This document shows, one piece after another, positions 16,142 through 24,245 of a DNA stretch of 24,321 nt. Numbering within the stretch: position 1 is the stretch's first letter; each line of letters opens with the position of its first letter. This stretch comes from RGIG3009 sp045595445 (GTDB taxonomy: Bacteria > Bacillota > Clostridia > Oscillospirales > Acutalibacteraceae). Under the pieces are notes generated by a model. It ran no database searches. It was not told the DNA's origin and saw only the letters and a list, made by a program, of their open reading frames with translations. The translations under genes were made by a program, and so were the position numbers. The DNA lies in NCBI GenBank assembly GCA_045595445.1, contig JAZOAK010000011.1, forward strand, positions 1 to 24,321. Reading direction: 5' to 3'.

Positions 16142-16972
16142 TCAACTCTCCTTTCGCACAACGGCCATCTGGATACAGTCAATGGACTTGCCAAACACAC
16201 CGGCATAACCGTCGCCGGTCGCATCGGCAAGTCCCTCACACCAGCCGTACCAACCCTTGTTTTTCTGTGGCGATACGCGGTATTTCACCTCATAACCGTC
16301 CGCGCCGACAAGTTGCATCTGCACCGCGTCGATCGCCGCGCCTTTGTTACCCGCGTAATCGGCATCGTTTGTGACCCAAGGCAGCCAACGTTGGTCTTTC
16401 AGTAAATGCACGCGATACCGCAAAGCGCCAATGCTCGGCACCGCCTGTAACGCGGTCATCGTTTTTCCTTGAACACCGGCATAGCCGTCCGCATTTTCGG
16501 TGTTGTAATCGGTCACCGTCGGCCACCATTTGGTGGTATAGGCACGATAGGTGACGCGTGGTGCCGTCGGCAGATCGGCTTTAAGATACGGCGTCGGATC
16601 GATACGCTTGTTGTCTTGCCGCACTTCAAAATGCAAGTGCGCACCGAAGCTGCGTCCGGTGTTGCCCATCGTGCCGATTTCCTGCCCCTTTTTCACTTGC
16701 TGTCCAAGCTTTACATAAACGAGAGACAGGTGCGCGTACAAGGTGGAATACCCGTTGCCGTGGTCTATCTTCACACAGTTTCCGTAACTCGCGTTCCCCA
16801 CCGCCAACTTGTTGTTTTTCTTGCCCGTTTGACAAAAGACCACCTTGCCGTCCGAATGTGCGATGATCGTATCAAGCTGTGCTTTGTACTTCACCACGTC
16901 CACACCTTTGTGCCCGTTGCCGTATTTCGCGGTGATCTGATTGTCACCGCTTTTCAGTACTCTGCTTCTCAT
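16142..16972 (-). CDS. Phage endolysin: M23 metallopeptidase with ChW-like repeats
   Basis: The protein is 276 aa. The N-terminal M23 (LytM-type) domain spans about 10-130 with HxxxD at His21/Asp25, His81, and HLH at His112/His114, the zinc and catalytic residues of DD-endopeptidases that cut peptidoglycan cross-links. The C-terminal half carries about three repeats with aromatic residues and YAG.xGK....Q patterns (near 164, 206 and 256), similar to clostridial hydrophobic-W (ChW) cell-wall or surface-binding repeats. No signal peptide is present, which fits holin-dependent release. The start overlaps the upstream stop by an ATGA junction. Confidence 0.9.
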   Translation of the reverse strand: MRSRVLKSGDNQITAKYGNGHKGVDVVKYKAQLDTIIAHSDGKVVFCQTGKKNNKLAVGNASYGNCVKIDHGNGYSTLYAHLSLVYVKLGQQVKKGQEIGTMGNTGRSFGAHLHFEVRQDNKRIDPTPYLKADLPTAPRVTYRAYTTKWWPTVTDYNTENADGYAGVQGKTMTALQAVPSIGALRYRVHLLKDQRWLPWVTNDADYAGNKGAAIDAVQMQLVGADGYEVKYRVSPQKNKGWYGWCEGLADATGDGYAGVFGKSIDCIQMAVVRKES

Positions 16973-17778
16973 ACCGCACCCCCTGTCAACGAGTCAATAT
17001 AGGTGTCGACATCGCGTAAATACGAACACGTTATCACAACACCGTCCGTGCCGACCGTAAGTGTCGTACTCGGCGCAAGGCTTTTCACGCCTGCCACAAG
17101 GCCGTCTGCTGACGGCACAAAACTTGTCGGCTTGATGTACGGCTCATAGCCGGTAGCAACACTGCCAAATTCCAACTGGATATCACGGATAATCGTTTCC
17201 TTGTCGGTGTAGCTAACGGCTTTTTCGAGCATCCGCAGGTCAAGGCTCGTGATATTGGTAAACGCCTCGTCAACAGTGAAGGTGACGTGATCGTTGCCGA
17301 TTTTTCCGTTCACTTCCTTATAGGTCTTGCCGTCCGTGCGAGTGCCATAGATGACCGCCGTCAAGCGCGTGCTTGGGGTCGTGTCAGCCTTGATGCTGAA
17401 GGTGAAACTTTTGCCACGGTTCACCATAAGCAAAGCGTTCAGCGCGCTCGTCTCCATTCTGCAACGGAATTTATCCGTAAAGTTGGCTTGAATGGTGCCG
17501 TCACCGTTGTTCACACAAGTAACAAAGGTATACTGCGACAAATCCAACAGGTTCTTCCCCTGTTGTTTCACCTGCACCTCGGAAAAATCCGTCACGGTAT
17601 CGCTCGACAGCCGCACCGCCACGTCGTGTTCTGTTGGTGAGACGTCGTTCAAAGCGACAACGGTGCCGCTCACCGTCGCGTTCATGTACTTACTGTCCCG
17701 CAATACCGCCAGTTTGCCCGCGTCAAACACTTTCTGTTGGTTTTCGGCGATGGCGGTCAATTTGTCCGAAATGCTCAT
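16969..17778 (-). CDS. Phage tail fibre/adsorption protein (putative)
   Basis: The protein is 269 aa. It starts with SISDKLTAIAENQQKVF, an N-terminus common in Firmicutes prophage structural proteins placed just before the lysis genes. A central region, about 75-210, contains GKNLLDLSQYT and reads like a beta-sandwich carbohydrate-binding-type module. The C-terminus carries LTVGTDGVVITCSYLRDVD. It is coupled to the upstream fibre gene by an ATGA overlap. It probably forms part of the receptor-binding apparatus. The exact role is inferred from position and composition. Confidence 0.65.
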   Translation of the reverse strand: MSISDKLTAIAENQQKVFDAGKLAVLRDSKYMNATVSGTVVALNDVSPTEHDVAVRLSSDTVTDFSEVQVKQQGKNLLDLSQYTFVTCVNNGDGTIQANFTDKFRCRMETSALNALLMVNRGKSFTFSIKADTTPSTRLTAVIYGTRTDGKTYKEVNGKIGNDHVTFTVDEAFTNITSLDLRMLEKAVSYTDKETIIRDIQLEFGSVATGYEPYIKPTSFVPSADGLVAGVKSLAPSTTLTVGTDGVVITCSYLRDVDTYIDSLTGGAV

Positions 17779-18644
17779 TCTGCCGCACCCCCGATCAGGG
17801 CGTTTTGGATCGCCAAAATGCCGTCCAGAGCGGCGGAAATATCCCCGATCTGTTCCTCCACCGCATCAAGGCGGAGGTGTGCCTCGGAGGCCCCGGTGAT
17901 TGCAGAGGAAGCGGTCATCTCGACATCATCAAGGCGCACGCTCGTCGCAAGGAGCTGCTCGTGGATCTCATACGTGCTGCCACTTATCATGTTGAATAAA
18001 CGGGTCGTTTCCACCGTCACGGCTTTGTTGGCAACGGCCCTCGGGGAAAACTCGTTGAGCGTCTGATCCACGTCGCGCGCGCCGAGTTCGGCAATCAGCT
18101 CTTGCTTTTCGGCATCGGTATAATAATCCACACCCTTTTGCGGAGTATAGCCCGCGTCGCCCTTATCGCCTTTTGCGCCGTCTTTGCCGTTCAGTTCGCC
18201 GTTTTCGAGTTTTTGTTCTGCCGTCGCCAGAAAAAACTGCGCTTCGTCCAACGTTTCCTGCCACGCGGGGCGTAAACTTTCGCCAAGCGGTTCGCCGTCC
18301 TCGCGGTCGGCAAACGTCAGGTATACGGGCGGGAAATGAAACCGTACGATCTCCTCTCCCGCCTCGTCCTGCTCGACCGCCACCGGACGCACCGCGGCAA
18401 CACCCGCCGCCGTCCACGCGGACGGAATTTCGTACGTTACCGTACCGTCCACAACGTCCAGCAAGCCGGTCGTATCGTACCCGCCGCACCCGTCCACGAT
18501 CTCCAAGCGGTAACGGCAGTCCTCAAACGGCACCGCGAAGTTGAGCAACACCGCGCGGTGATCGCCCGTATGCCCCGCCGCTTGCGGCGTATCGGGTGTC
18601 ACGGCATGCTCCGTGACCGTAAACTCAATGGTATAAAATGCCAT
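17775..18644 (-). CDS. Phage tail fibre/baseplate-type protein with collagen-like motif
   Basis: The protein is 289 aa. The N-terminal domain, about 1-115, is beta-rich and resembles BppU-type N-terminal domains of Firmicutes phage receptor-binding complexes. A short Gly-X-Y collagen-like segment GKDGAKGDKGDAG at 153-165 is followed by the common phage motif GYTPQKGVDYYTDAEKQELI. The C-terminal region from about 200 looks alpha-helical, with heptad-like spacing ending in AIQNALIGG. This layout is that of a trimeric fibre or spike. ATG 18644 follows GTAGGAGGGATAGC. Confidence 0.75.
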   Translation of the reverse strand: MAFYTIEFTVTEHAVTPDTPQAAGHTGDHRAVLLNFAVPFEDCRYRLEIVDGCGGYDTTGLLDVVDGTVTYEIPSAWTAAGVAAVRPVAVEQDEAGEEIVRFHFPPVYLTFADREDGEPLGESLRPAWQETLDEAQFFLATAEQKLENGELNGKDGAKGDKGDAGYTPQKGVDYYTDAEKQELIAELGARDVDQTLNEFSPRAVANKAVTVETTRLFNMISGSTYEIHEQLLATSVRLDDVEMTASSAITGASEAHLRLDAVEEQIGDISAALDGILAIQNALIGGAAE

Positions 18645-18654
18645 GCTATCCCTC

Positions 18655-19143
18655 CTACAACGCCGCTTTGTCCAGCGTCAATTTCTTCTCGGCGATCTTA
18701 CCGCCAAGCGTTTTGTTGACGGTGGCAGCGTTTTTGGCTTTTTTTGCCGCCGCCTGCTCGCGGGCGGTGACAAGCCGCTGTGACAACGCGCTTAAACTGT
18801 GTTGCTTTTTCGCCAGCGCCGCGCGTTCGGAAACGGCACGCTTGCGTGCAACACTCTCGTTTGCCGAATCGGCGATACCGGAGTGTGAAAGTCCTAAATT
18901 GCTCAGCGTTTCCGCGATCGCACGTTTCTCGATCAGGGCTTGCACCGCCGCGCGGTCAATAGCGGCATCGGCGGTCGCCTGTGCGGTTTTTCGCTCGGCT
19001 TTCACCGCCGCTTCGGTGGCGGCGGTATCCGCATCCACCGTCTTGTTATAGGCCGCGATCGACGCCTGCGCCGCGTCGGTCTGCTGTTTTTGATAAGCGG
19101 CAAGCAGTTCTGCCGCTTGTTTTTTCGTCAGTTTTGTTGCCAT
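18655..19143 (-). CDS. Basic alanine-rich coiled-coil phage protein of unknown role
   Basis: The protein is 162 aa, very rich in Ala and Lys, almost all predicted helix, with a motif LGLSHSGIADSAN at about 102-114. Similar Gly/Ser hinge motifs occur in phage internal or ejection proteins. No enzyme motif, signal peptide or membrane segment is present. It lies between the tail-hub-like gene and the fibre gene, with an 8-nt gap upstream and GGGTGAAAG before the ATG. It may be an internal virion or tail-assembly protein. I do not recognise the family with confidence. Confidence 0.6.
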   Translation of the reverse strand: MATKLTKKQAAELLAAYQKQQTDAAQASIAAYNKTVDADTAATEAAVKAERKTAQATADAAIDRAAVQALIEKRAIAETLSNLGLSHSGIADSANESVARKRAVSERAALAKKQHSLSALSQRLVTAREQAAAKKAKNAATVNKTLGGKIAEKKLTLDKAAL

Positions 19144-19151
19144 CTTTCACC

Positions 19152-21107
19152 CTACTTTCTTCCCGTGACGACGTGTATCGTCACGCTGTTCACGCACAGC
19201 GCTTCGCCGTCCAGTCGCAACGCAAACCGTCGACAGCGCGCTACCGACGGTGTCAGCCGCACCCCGTCGTGTGCCTTGCGCGCCACGTCCGCGTGCATAC
19301 CGCGCTCGGTAACGTAGGCGGCGCTCACCGCCCCGACCGCCACCGCATCCGCAAATACCCGCGTAATGCGCTTATACTCATCCGGCGCACCCAAATCAAA
19401 CTGCTTGGTACACACCATCCCCCGCACCGCTCGCGGGGTAAAGGTATACACCGCGTTCGCCCAACTGTCGCCGGTGTGCGTGATCACGGTATCCCGATCG
19501 CCCGCCTGCCAAAACCAATACAGCACCCTTGCGTTTCCCACCGTATACGCGGCGGGGATGAGCAGTTTACCGTTCACCCGACACAGGTGTTGCGCCACCG
19601 CACCGCTCGCAAAGGAAAACCGCGTCCAGCGCGGCACCGTGTCGTCGGTTGCGAGAAAGATCTCGTTATCCCAAAGCAACAGATATTCGCCGTCGATCAC
19701 CGTTGCCGCCGCAACGGCGGGTTTCGAGGAACGCAGTAACGAGCGGATGGGATCGGAGATGACCGTCACGGTGCGTTGGGACAATTGCCCGCTCGTGCCG
19801 AGCGTGTATACCGTGCCGTCCGCGCACGCCCATACCAGACGGTTGCCGCAAAGCGCGACCGTTTCGGGCAGATCGCACCCGATCTCCGCGTGGATGGGCG
19901 TGATGGGAAACACCGCCGTCGCGGTGGTATCGGTCACGGCACCGCTTTGTACCTCCTCAACGGTCACGGTATCGCTGCGCACGTACTCGGCGGCATACAA
20001 CGAATGTTCCTTAAACAAAAGGAGCAGTTCCCCCTGCTTGCCGAACGCGGTCAACTCCTCGTCGGGATCCCCGAGCGACGCATACGCCGTCACCGGAAAA
20101 TACAACGGATCGTTCAGCGCACTCCACATCACGTAATGCCCGCCGCCGAGAAACAAACGCGTGCCGCCCGCCGTCGCACTGCGATCACCGCCGTACCAGG
20201 TACCGCAGCGCATCTGCGTGACGTCGGGCCCCACGGTATAGGCGTGTCGCGCTTTCGCACTCACGTCGTTACGCACGCCTTCACTCGGCATCACGATCGG
20301 TTTGCCGTCCTTCAAAAACCAAAAGCAATGTCCCTTGTTATCCAGTTGCACCCGGTAACCGCCCACCGTATCGGACAACTGTTCACCGCCTTCGATCGTA
20401 AACGTCAAGTTCCCGCCGGCACGCGACAACGTCACGATCAGACCGCTGTATTCGCGCAATTTCGGCAGATAATAATACGTCCCCACACCGTCCGTGCTGT
20501 ACGTGCAACGGAACCACTCGGTTAAGCGATTATACGCTTCCACGCGATCACCGGTCAGCACCGTTTGGGCGCGGGAGGTAACGGGGGTGCCGCCCGTCAT
20601 ATACAGCGGCACGTACGCACGGTCGCTGAGCAATTCCCAGATATTCTCTTTGGCATTGACGCCGTAGATATCGCCGTTACTGATAAATAACAGCGCGGTA
20701 TACCGCGAAAGTTCCCCCGCGCTGCCCACCGATACCAACAACCCCGAAAGCCCCGGTTGTCCCGAGGTGATAAAAAAGCCGTCGATACGCACACCGTTTT
20801 CGTTGAACACCGTCACCTGCAACTCGCCGCTCGCTTCGGTGTCCCCCGTTGCCAGCACCAACAGACAGCCGTCACGGTCGGTAAAGTACTGTGTGCGATG
20901 CGCCAGCGCAAACCTGTCAAAATGCGCGCTGTCGGTCACAAACCCCGCACGCGTGCGCAAAGCGCCGTTTTTCCAGTGCATATCGCGACAATCGGACACT
21001 TGCGTGTCACCGATCAAGGTCGGGGCGGTACCGACGTTTAACCCTCCCGACAAGGCGGGAACGGTTGCCGCCACGCGGCTGTTTTTTGGCATACGCGGGT
21101 GCTTCAT
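19152..21107 (-). CDS. Phage tail hub/nozzle-like structural protein (putative, P22 gp10-type)
   Basis: The protein is 651 aa, beta-rich and almost free of charge clusters. The N-terminus has SGGLNVGTAPTLIGDTQVSD, then WKNGALRTRAGF at about 46-57. This opening (GGLN...d.q..d..n..w..GalrtRpG) is typical of podovirus tail nozzle or stabilisation proteins that sit below the portal and adaptor. The rest alternates short strands and turns, as in beta-propeller-like assemblies. ATG 21107 overlaps the adaptor stop (ATGA). Portal, adaptor and this protein in a row are the usual connector set of short-tailed phages. The functional name is by motif and order only. Confidence 0.7.
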   Translation of the reverse strand: MKHPRMPKNSRVAATVPALSGGLNVGTAPTLIGDTQVSDCRDMHWKNGALRTRAGFVTDSAHFDRFALAHRTQYFTDRDGCLLVLATGDTEASGELQVTVFNENGVRIDGFFITSGQPGLSGLLVSVGSAGELSRYTALLFISNGDIYGVNAKENIWELLSDRAYVPLYMTGGTPVTSRAQTVLTGDRVEAYNRLTEWFRCTYSTDGVGTYYYLPKLREYSGLIVTLSRAGGNLTFTIEGGEQLSDTVGGYRVQLDNKGHCFWFLKDGKPIVMPSEGVRNDVSAKARHAYTVGPDVTQMRCGTWYGGDRSATAGGTRLFLGGGHYVMWSALNDPLYFPVTAYASLGDPDEELTAFGKQGELLLLFKEHSLYAAEYVRSDTVTVEEVQSGAVTDTTATAVFPITPIHAEIGCDLPETVALCGNRLVWACADGTVYTLGTSGQLSQRTVTVISDPIRSLLRSSKPAVAAATVIDGEYLLLWDNEIFLATDDTVPRWTRFSFASGAVAQHLCRVNGKLLIPAAYTVGNARVLYWFWQAGDRDTVITHTGDSWANAVYTFTPRAVRGMVCTKQFDLGAPDEYKRITRVFADAVAVGAVSAAYVTERGMHADVARKAHDGVRLTPSVARCRRFALRLDGEALCVNSVTIHVVTGRK

Positions 21108-21481
21108 GCGTCACACCCCCTCGGCAGCGTGTCGGTGCGTCGCTCGTAGGTTTGCCGCACCGATACTCGCTTTTGGTCGTACAGCGCCGCAAACAACTGC
21201 TGATTATCACCGTCGCTCTCGGCGGCGGCAAGCAGCATCGCCACACCGTACGGCAACACGTCCCGCACGGTGCGTTCCGAAAGCGGCAACTCCTGCCGCA
21301 AGGAAGAAAGCGGCGGCGCCATCGTCCCGCTTTCCGCCAACGATAAATCGCATACCAACTGGTTGATCACCGTCAGACCTCGCTTATACTGTTCGGTGTT
21401 CTGCCCGCTGTCAAGATCGCCCAGTGTGTCGGTATATCCGAGCAGACGCATCGCCTGCCGAAAAACGTCTTGTCCGCTCAT
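21104..21481 (-). CDS. Phage head-tail adaptor (putative)
   Basis: The protein is 125 aa and mainly helical, opening with SGQDVFRQAMRLLGY and containing a central helix INQLVCDLSLAES and a C-terminal AALYDQKRVSVRQTYERR. Size, helical content and position directly after the portal gene fit an adaptor of the P22 gp4 or gp6-like connector type. Both ends overlap neighbours by 4 nt (ATGA), showing strict coupling. No catalytic motif is visible. The assignment rests mainly on synteny. Confidence 0.6.
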   Translation of the reverse strand: MSGQDVFRQAMRLLGYTDTLGDLDSGQNTEQYKRGLTVINQLVCDLSLAESGTMAPPLSSLRQELPLSERTVRDVLPYGVAMLLAAAESDGDNQQLFAALYDQKRVSVRQTYERRTDTLPRGCDA

Positions 21482-23124
21482 ACGTCGCCCCCCATTTCTC
21501 TGAGCAACCCGTCCACGTCGGGCACGATCCCGCGCGGCAGGCGCTTCAAATACTGCTCGGCGGTGATGACGCCGCGATCAAACAGGTTGTCGAGCGTCAC
21601 GATGGATTGACTCTCACTCCACAGCGTCGCCGCACCGACGTCCACCTTCACGCGCAGCATCAAGTCGCGGTAGCGATCGCCGTCAAACGGCAGATACCAC
21701 GTGCCGAGTTCATCGCGCACGGTGAGTGCGCGCGTGCCGTAACCGGTAATCCAAAACTCCGCCCACAACCGCGCAACCTGCTCACAGAACGCATAAAACC
21801 GCGTTTGAATGGTCTGCAACGGCATCATTGCCACCTCGCGCACCGCCACGATCGCGGAGGTGTTTTCGGGTGTGACGTCACCCAGCGACACCGCGTTCGC
21901 GCCGCTTTGCGCCAGCGTGTTTTGAATAAGAGCGTTGATCTCCGCCGACAGCGCCGACGAAAACTGCGGCGGGTCTACGTACGTCAGCGCACTGCGCACG
22001 TCATCGCCGTTGCCGAATACGCGAATGACCTGTCCGGGGTCGTTGGTGACGGGTTGCTGTACCACGTCGCCGTTGACGAGCAAGGTCGGCAACCCTTGCA
22101 TCATCATCGACCACACCGATGCCGTCAGCATACGATTGATGGCGATCTGATTGGGAATCAGATGCGTGATCTCGCTTTGTCCGTACACACAATCGGGTAA
22201 CGTGTCCCAACGGAACAGACACAGCGGGTACAGCCGCACACCCATCTCCCACTTGGGGCGAACGGTGACACCGCGGCAGACCTGCACGCCGTACAAGTGC
22301 GGCTCGCCGTTTTCGTCGTATTGCTTGTAGAATTTCGTCAGTAAGATCGCTTTCCCCTCGCTCTCGGGTTCACCCGCGGGGGTAAACTCGTCGCGGTCGG
22401 GACGGATGGACGCGATCTCGTCTTTGGAACGACCGTAGCGTTTCGCCATGCGGCGCAATTCCGCAACCGTGCGGCGCTGTGCGATGACGATAAACGGTTG
22501 TTCTTGAATGTTCTCCACGGTGGGGTCGCCGAAATACACGTTCTCCACGTCCAGTACTTCGCACGCAATATCCCCCGTGATGGGCACGGTGCGCCCCTCG
22601 TCGGCATATTGACCGGTACGAATGCGCTCGTCCCAGTACGTATATAAAATGCCGGTGCCGGTGGTGTACGCGCCGCGCAGTACCGCCGCGCGCAGTTCTT
22701 CAAAGCCCACGCGTTCGGCGGTCACTTCAAAATAGTGCGACAACGCATCCGTCACAAGCCCGATCTCCTCCTCAAAGGGAAGGCTGAGTGCCGTACCGAC
22801 GGATGCCAAGCATTTGTTTTGATAGGTGCGTTCCCGCAACACGGCGGTATCCGCCACACCGTCGGCGGAAAAACTCACCGCGACAGGGTTGCCGCCCACC
22901 GCCGCCATCTTGTAATCACCGATACGGCGAATAATATTGTGACGCACCAGCGGACGTTCTCCGCCGCAACGTGCGCCGTGCCATTGATCGCCGCCGAAGA
23001 AGCGACGGTTGATCTCGTTTTGTCGGTATAAGCCTTTTTCGCCGATACCGCTCTTGTAACGGACGCCCGCGCGGTATTCCGAAAATACCAGCTCGGGATC
23101 ATCCCATGCACGTTTCGTTTGCAT
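21478..23124 (-). CDS. Phage portal protein
   Basis: The protein is 548 aa. The N-terminus contains YRQNEINRRFFGGDQWHG at 33-50, a typical portal opening (helix then GDQW), followed by a long mixed domain and a C-terminal helical region with DNLFDRGVITAEQYLKRLP. Portals form the dodecameric DNA gate at one capsid vertex. The frame extends 13 codons upstream to a TTG, but ATG 23124 directly follows GAGTGAGGAGTTT, a better ribosome site. The length is that of large portals in Firmicutes and podoviruses. It is unusual in lying after, not before, the capsid gene. Confidence 0.85.
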   Translation of the reverse strand: MQTKRAWDDPELVFSEYRAGVRYKSGIGEKGLYRQNEINRRFFGGDQWHGARCGGERPLVRHNIIRRIGDYKMAAVGGNPVAVSFSADGVADTAVLRERTYQNKCLASVGTALSLPFEEEIGLVTDALSHYFEVTAERVGFEELRAAVLRGAYTTGTGILYTYWDERIRTGQYADEGRTVPITGDIACEVLDVENVYFGDPTVENIQEQPFIVIAQRRTVAELRRMAKRYGRSKDEIASIRPDRDEFTPAGEPESEGKAILLTKFYKQYDENGEPHLYGVQVCRGVTVRPKWEMGVRLYPLCLFRWDTLPDCVYGQSEITHLIPNQIAINRMLTASVWSMMMQGLPTLLVNGDVVQQPVTNDPGQVIRVFGNGDDVRSALTYVDPPQFSSALSAEINALIQNTLAQSGANAVSLGDVTPENTSAIVAVREVAMMPLQTIQTRFYAFCEQVARLWAEFWITGYGTRALTVRDELGTWYLPFDGDRYRDLMLRVKVDVGAATLWSESQSIVTLDNLFDRGVITAEQYLKRLPRGIVPDVDGLLREMGGDV

Positions 23125-23140
23125 AAACTCCTCACTCCCA

Positions 23141-23185
23141 TTTTCTCCCCCTCCGCCGAGCAACGCTCGGCGGAGGGAGAGAAAA
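23141..23185 (-). promoter_or_regulatory. Strong 20-bp stem-loop between capsid and portal genes
   Basis: A 20-nt arm ending CTCCGCCGAG pairs with one starting CTCGGCGGAG across a 5-nt loop (CAACG on +), with a single C-A mismatch. On the minus strand the hairpin is followed by A residues and then the portal ribosome site, with no U-tract, so it is not a normal intrinsic terminator. It could be an RNase III or stability element, or an attenuator that lowers portal relative to capsid output. Confidence 0.75.
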
Positions 23186-23223
23186 TTTCGTCGCGCCTGC
23201 GCGCAACTTCTTCACCATTCACC

Positions 23224-23243
23224 GCGACGGTGTCGGCCGTCGC
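23224..23243 (-). repeat. Small inverted repeat directly after the capsid stop codon
   Basis: GCGACGG and CCGTCGC form a perfect 7-bp stem with a 6-nt loop, starting at the first base after the capsid protein stop codon. No T-rich tail follows. It may protect the 3' end of a processed capsid mRNA. The rest of the capsid-portal gap holds no gene. Confidence 0.5.
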
Positions 23244-24185
23244 TTAGTACACGTACGCGTAAACCGAGTCTGCCGCCGAGTTTTTGACGATCAGATCGTA
23301 GTAGGTACGGTAGTCGAATTTGTACGCGTCCGCCGCCTGGTTCTGGGACGGATCAAACGTACGCACGCGCTCGGTCTTTTTCACCAAGCTTGCCGCTTTC
23401 TTCGGCAGAATGAGCAAACCGATGGACTGCGCATTCTCGGCAGGCACAAAACCGCCGGCGGTCTCGTCGTGGATGATCTCACCGTTTTCATCTTTGGTGA
23501 TGGTGGCACCGTCGTTAAAGACGTACGCACTCTTCATGCGGTTGTCGGCAACCGGGAACAACGGAATACCGTTGATGGATTTGACCTCGTAGTACACGTC
23601 GCCTTTCTTGAACTCGGTCACGGAAATGTGACGGGACAGTTCGGGCGAGTTCTGGATCGCCGCCCACACGGTGGGGTTGACAAAGCAGACAAGCGGCTCG
23701 TCAAAGCCGACTTGCGTTTGTACGGCGGCACAAGCCTCGTTGAACATCTTAAACGCTTCCGTAGCGGGAGTGCCCGAAACGGTGTGACCTTTCGTCACGG
23801 CAAGACCCGCGAGTTTCGACAGGCAGTACGCGTCGACCTCGGGTACCACGCGGGTACGCACAAATTCGCCGAGCACCTGACCCGCCAGATTCGCAATACC
23901 GGTTTCGTCCTCGTCCTCGCGGTCGAGCTGGAACGAGCGAGCGCGGTCCATTCTCAGCGTATACGGCTGATTGCTGACCGTCACGGTGCCCTTGATAAAG
24001 CCGGTGTCGCGGTCATAGTCGCCAAGACCCGAAAGTTCCATTTCGGGGAGCAACACCGTTTTGGCGCCCACGAATTTAGAGCGCAATACGTTGTCGGTAA
24101 AGAAACCGGTAACGGGACCTTGCACGAACAACTTGTCCAGTTCGCCCGTCAGTTTTTCACAAAATTCCAAAGTGTTGATTGACAT
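23244..24185 (-). CDS. Phage major capsid protein
   Basis: The protein is 313 aa. The N-terminal arm region contains FVQGPVTGFFTDN and FVGAKTVLLPEM, followed by GLGDYDRDTGF at about 54-63. The C-terminal part has LLILPKKAASLVKKTER and a closing ADAYKFDYRTYYD. These patterns match a capsid family I know from many clostridial prophages. No N-terminal prohead protease or delta domain is visible, so maturation cleavage is not indicated. The site AAAAGGAGAAACAAAA precedes ATG 24185. It is the first complete gene of the late module here and lies upstream of the portal gene. Conserved context supports the assignment strongly; the exact fold group is inferred. Confidence 0.85.
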   Translation of the reverse strand: MSINTLEFCEKLTGELDKLFVQGPVTGFFTDNVLRSKFVGAKTVLLPEMELSGLGDYDRDTGFIKGTVTVSNQPYTLRMDRARSFQLDREDEDETGIANLAGQVLGEFVRTRVVPEVDAYCLSKLAGLAVTKGHTVSGTPATEAFKMFNEACAAVQTQVGFDEPLVCFVNPTVWAAIQNSPELSRHISVTEFKKGDVYYEVKSINGIPLFPVADNRMKSAYVFNDGATITKDENGEIIHDETAGGFVPAENAQSIGLLILPKKAASLVKKTERVRTFDPSQNQAADAYKFDYRTYYDLIVKNSAADSVYAYVY

Positions 24186-24245
24186 TTTTGTTTCTCCTTT
24201 TCTCGTTTCGATGTGTTTTTTCCACGCGCCTTGCGGCGGAGATCC

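Noticed and set aside
19366..20525. Two overlapping plus-strand ORFs of about 250 aa opposite the tail hub gene
   Set aside because: His/Arg-rich low-quality translations antisense to a coherent structural gene that overlaps its upstream neighbour by ATGA.
21424..22200. Plus-strand 258-aa ORF opposite the portal gene
   Set aside because: Antisense to portal; Arg/His-rich composition with no domain.
23125..23163. N-terminal extension of the portal to a TTG start
   Set aside because: The extension would read through the hairpin's right arm (low-complexity Gly codons), and ATG 23124 has a strong ribosome site.
23469..24182. Plus-strand 237-aa ORF opposite the capsid gene
   Set aside because: Mirror reading frame of the capsid gene; no independent signals.
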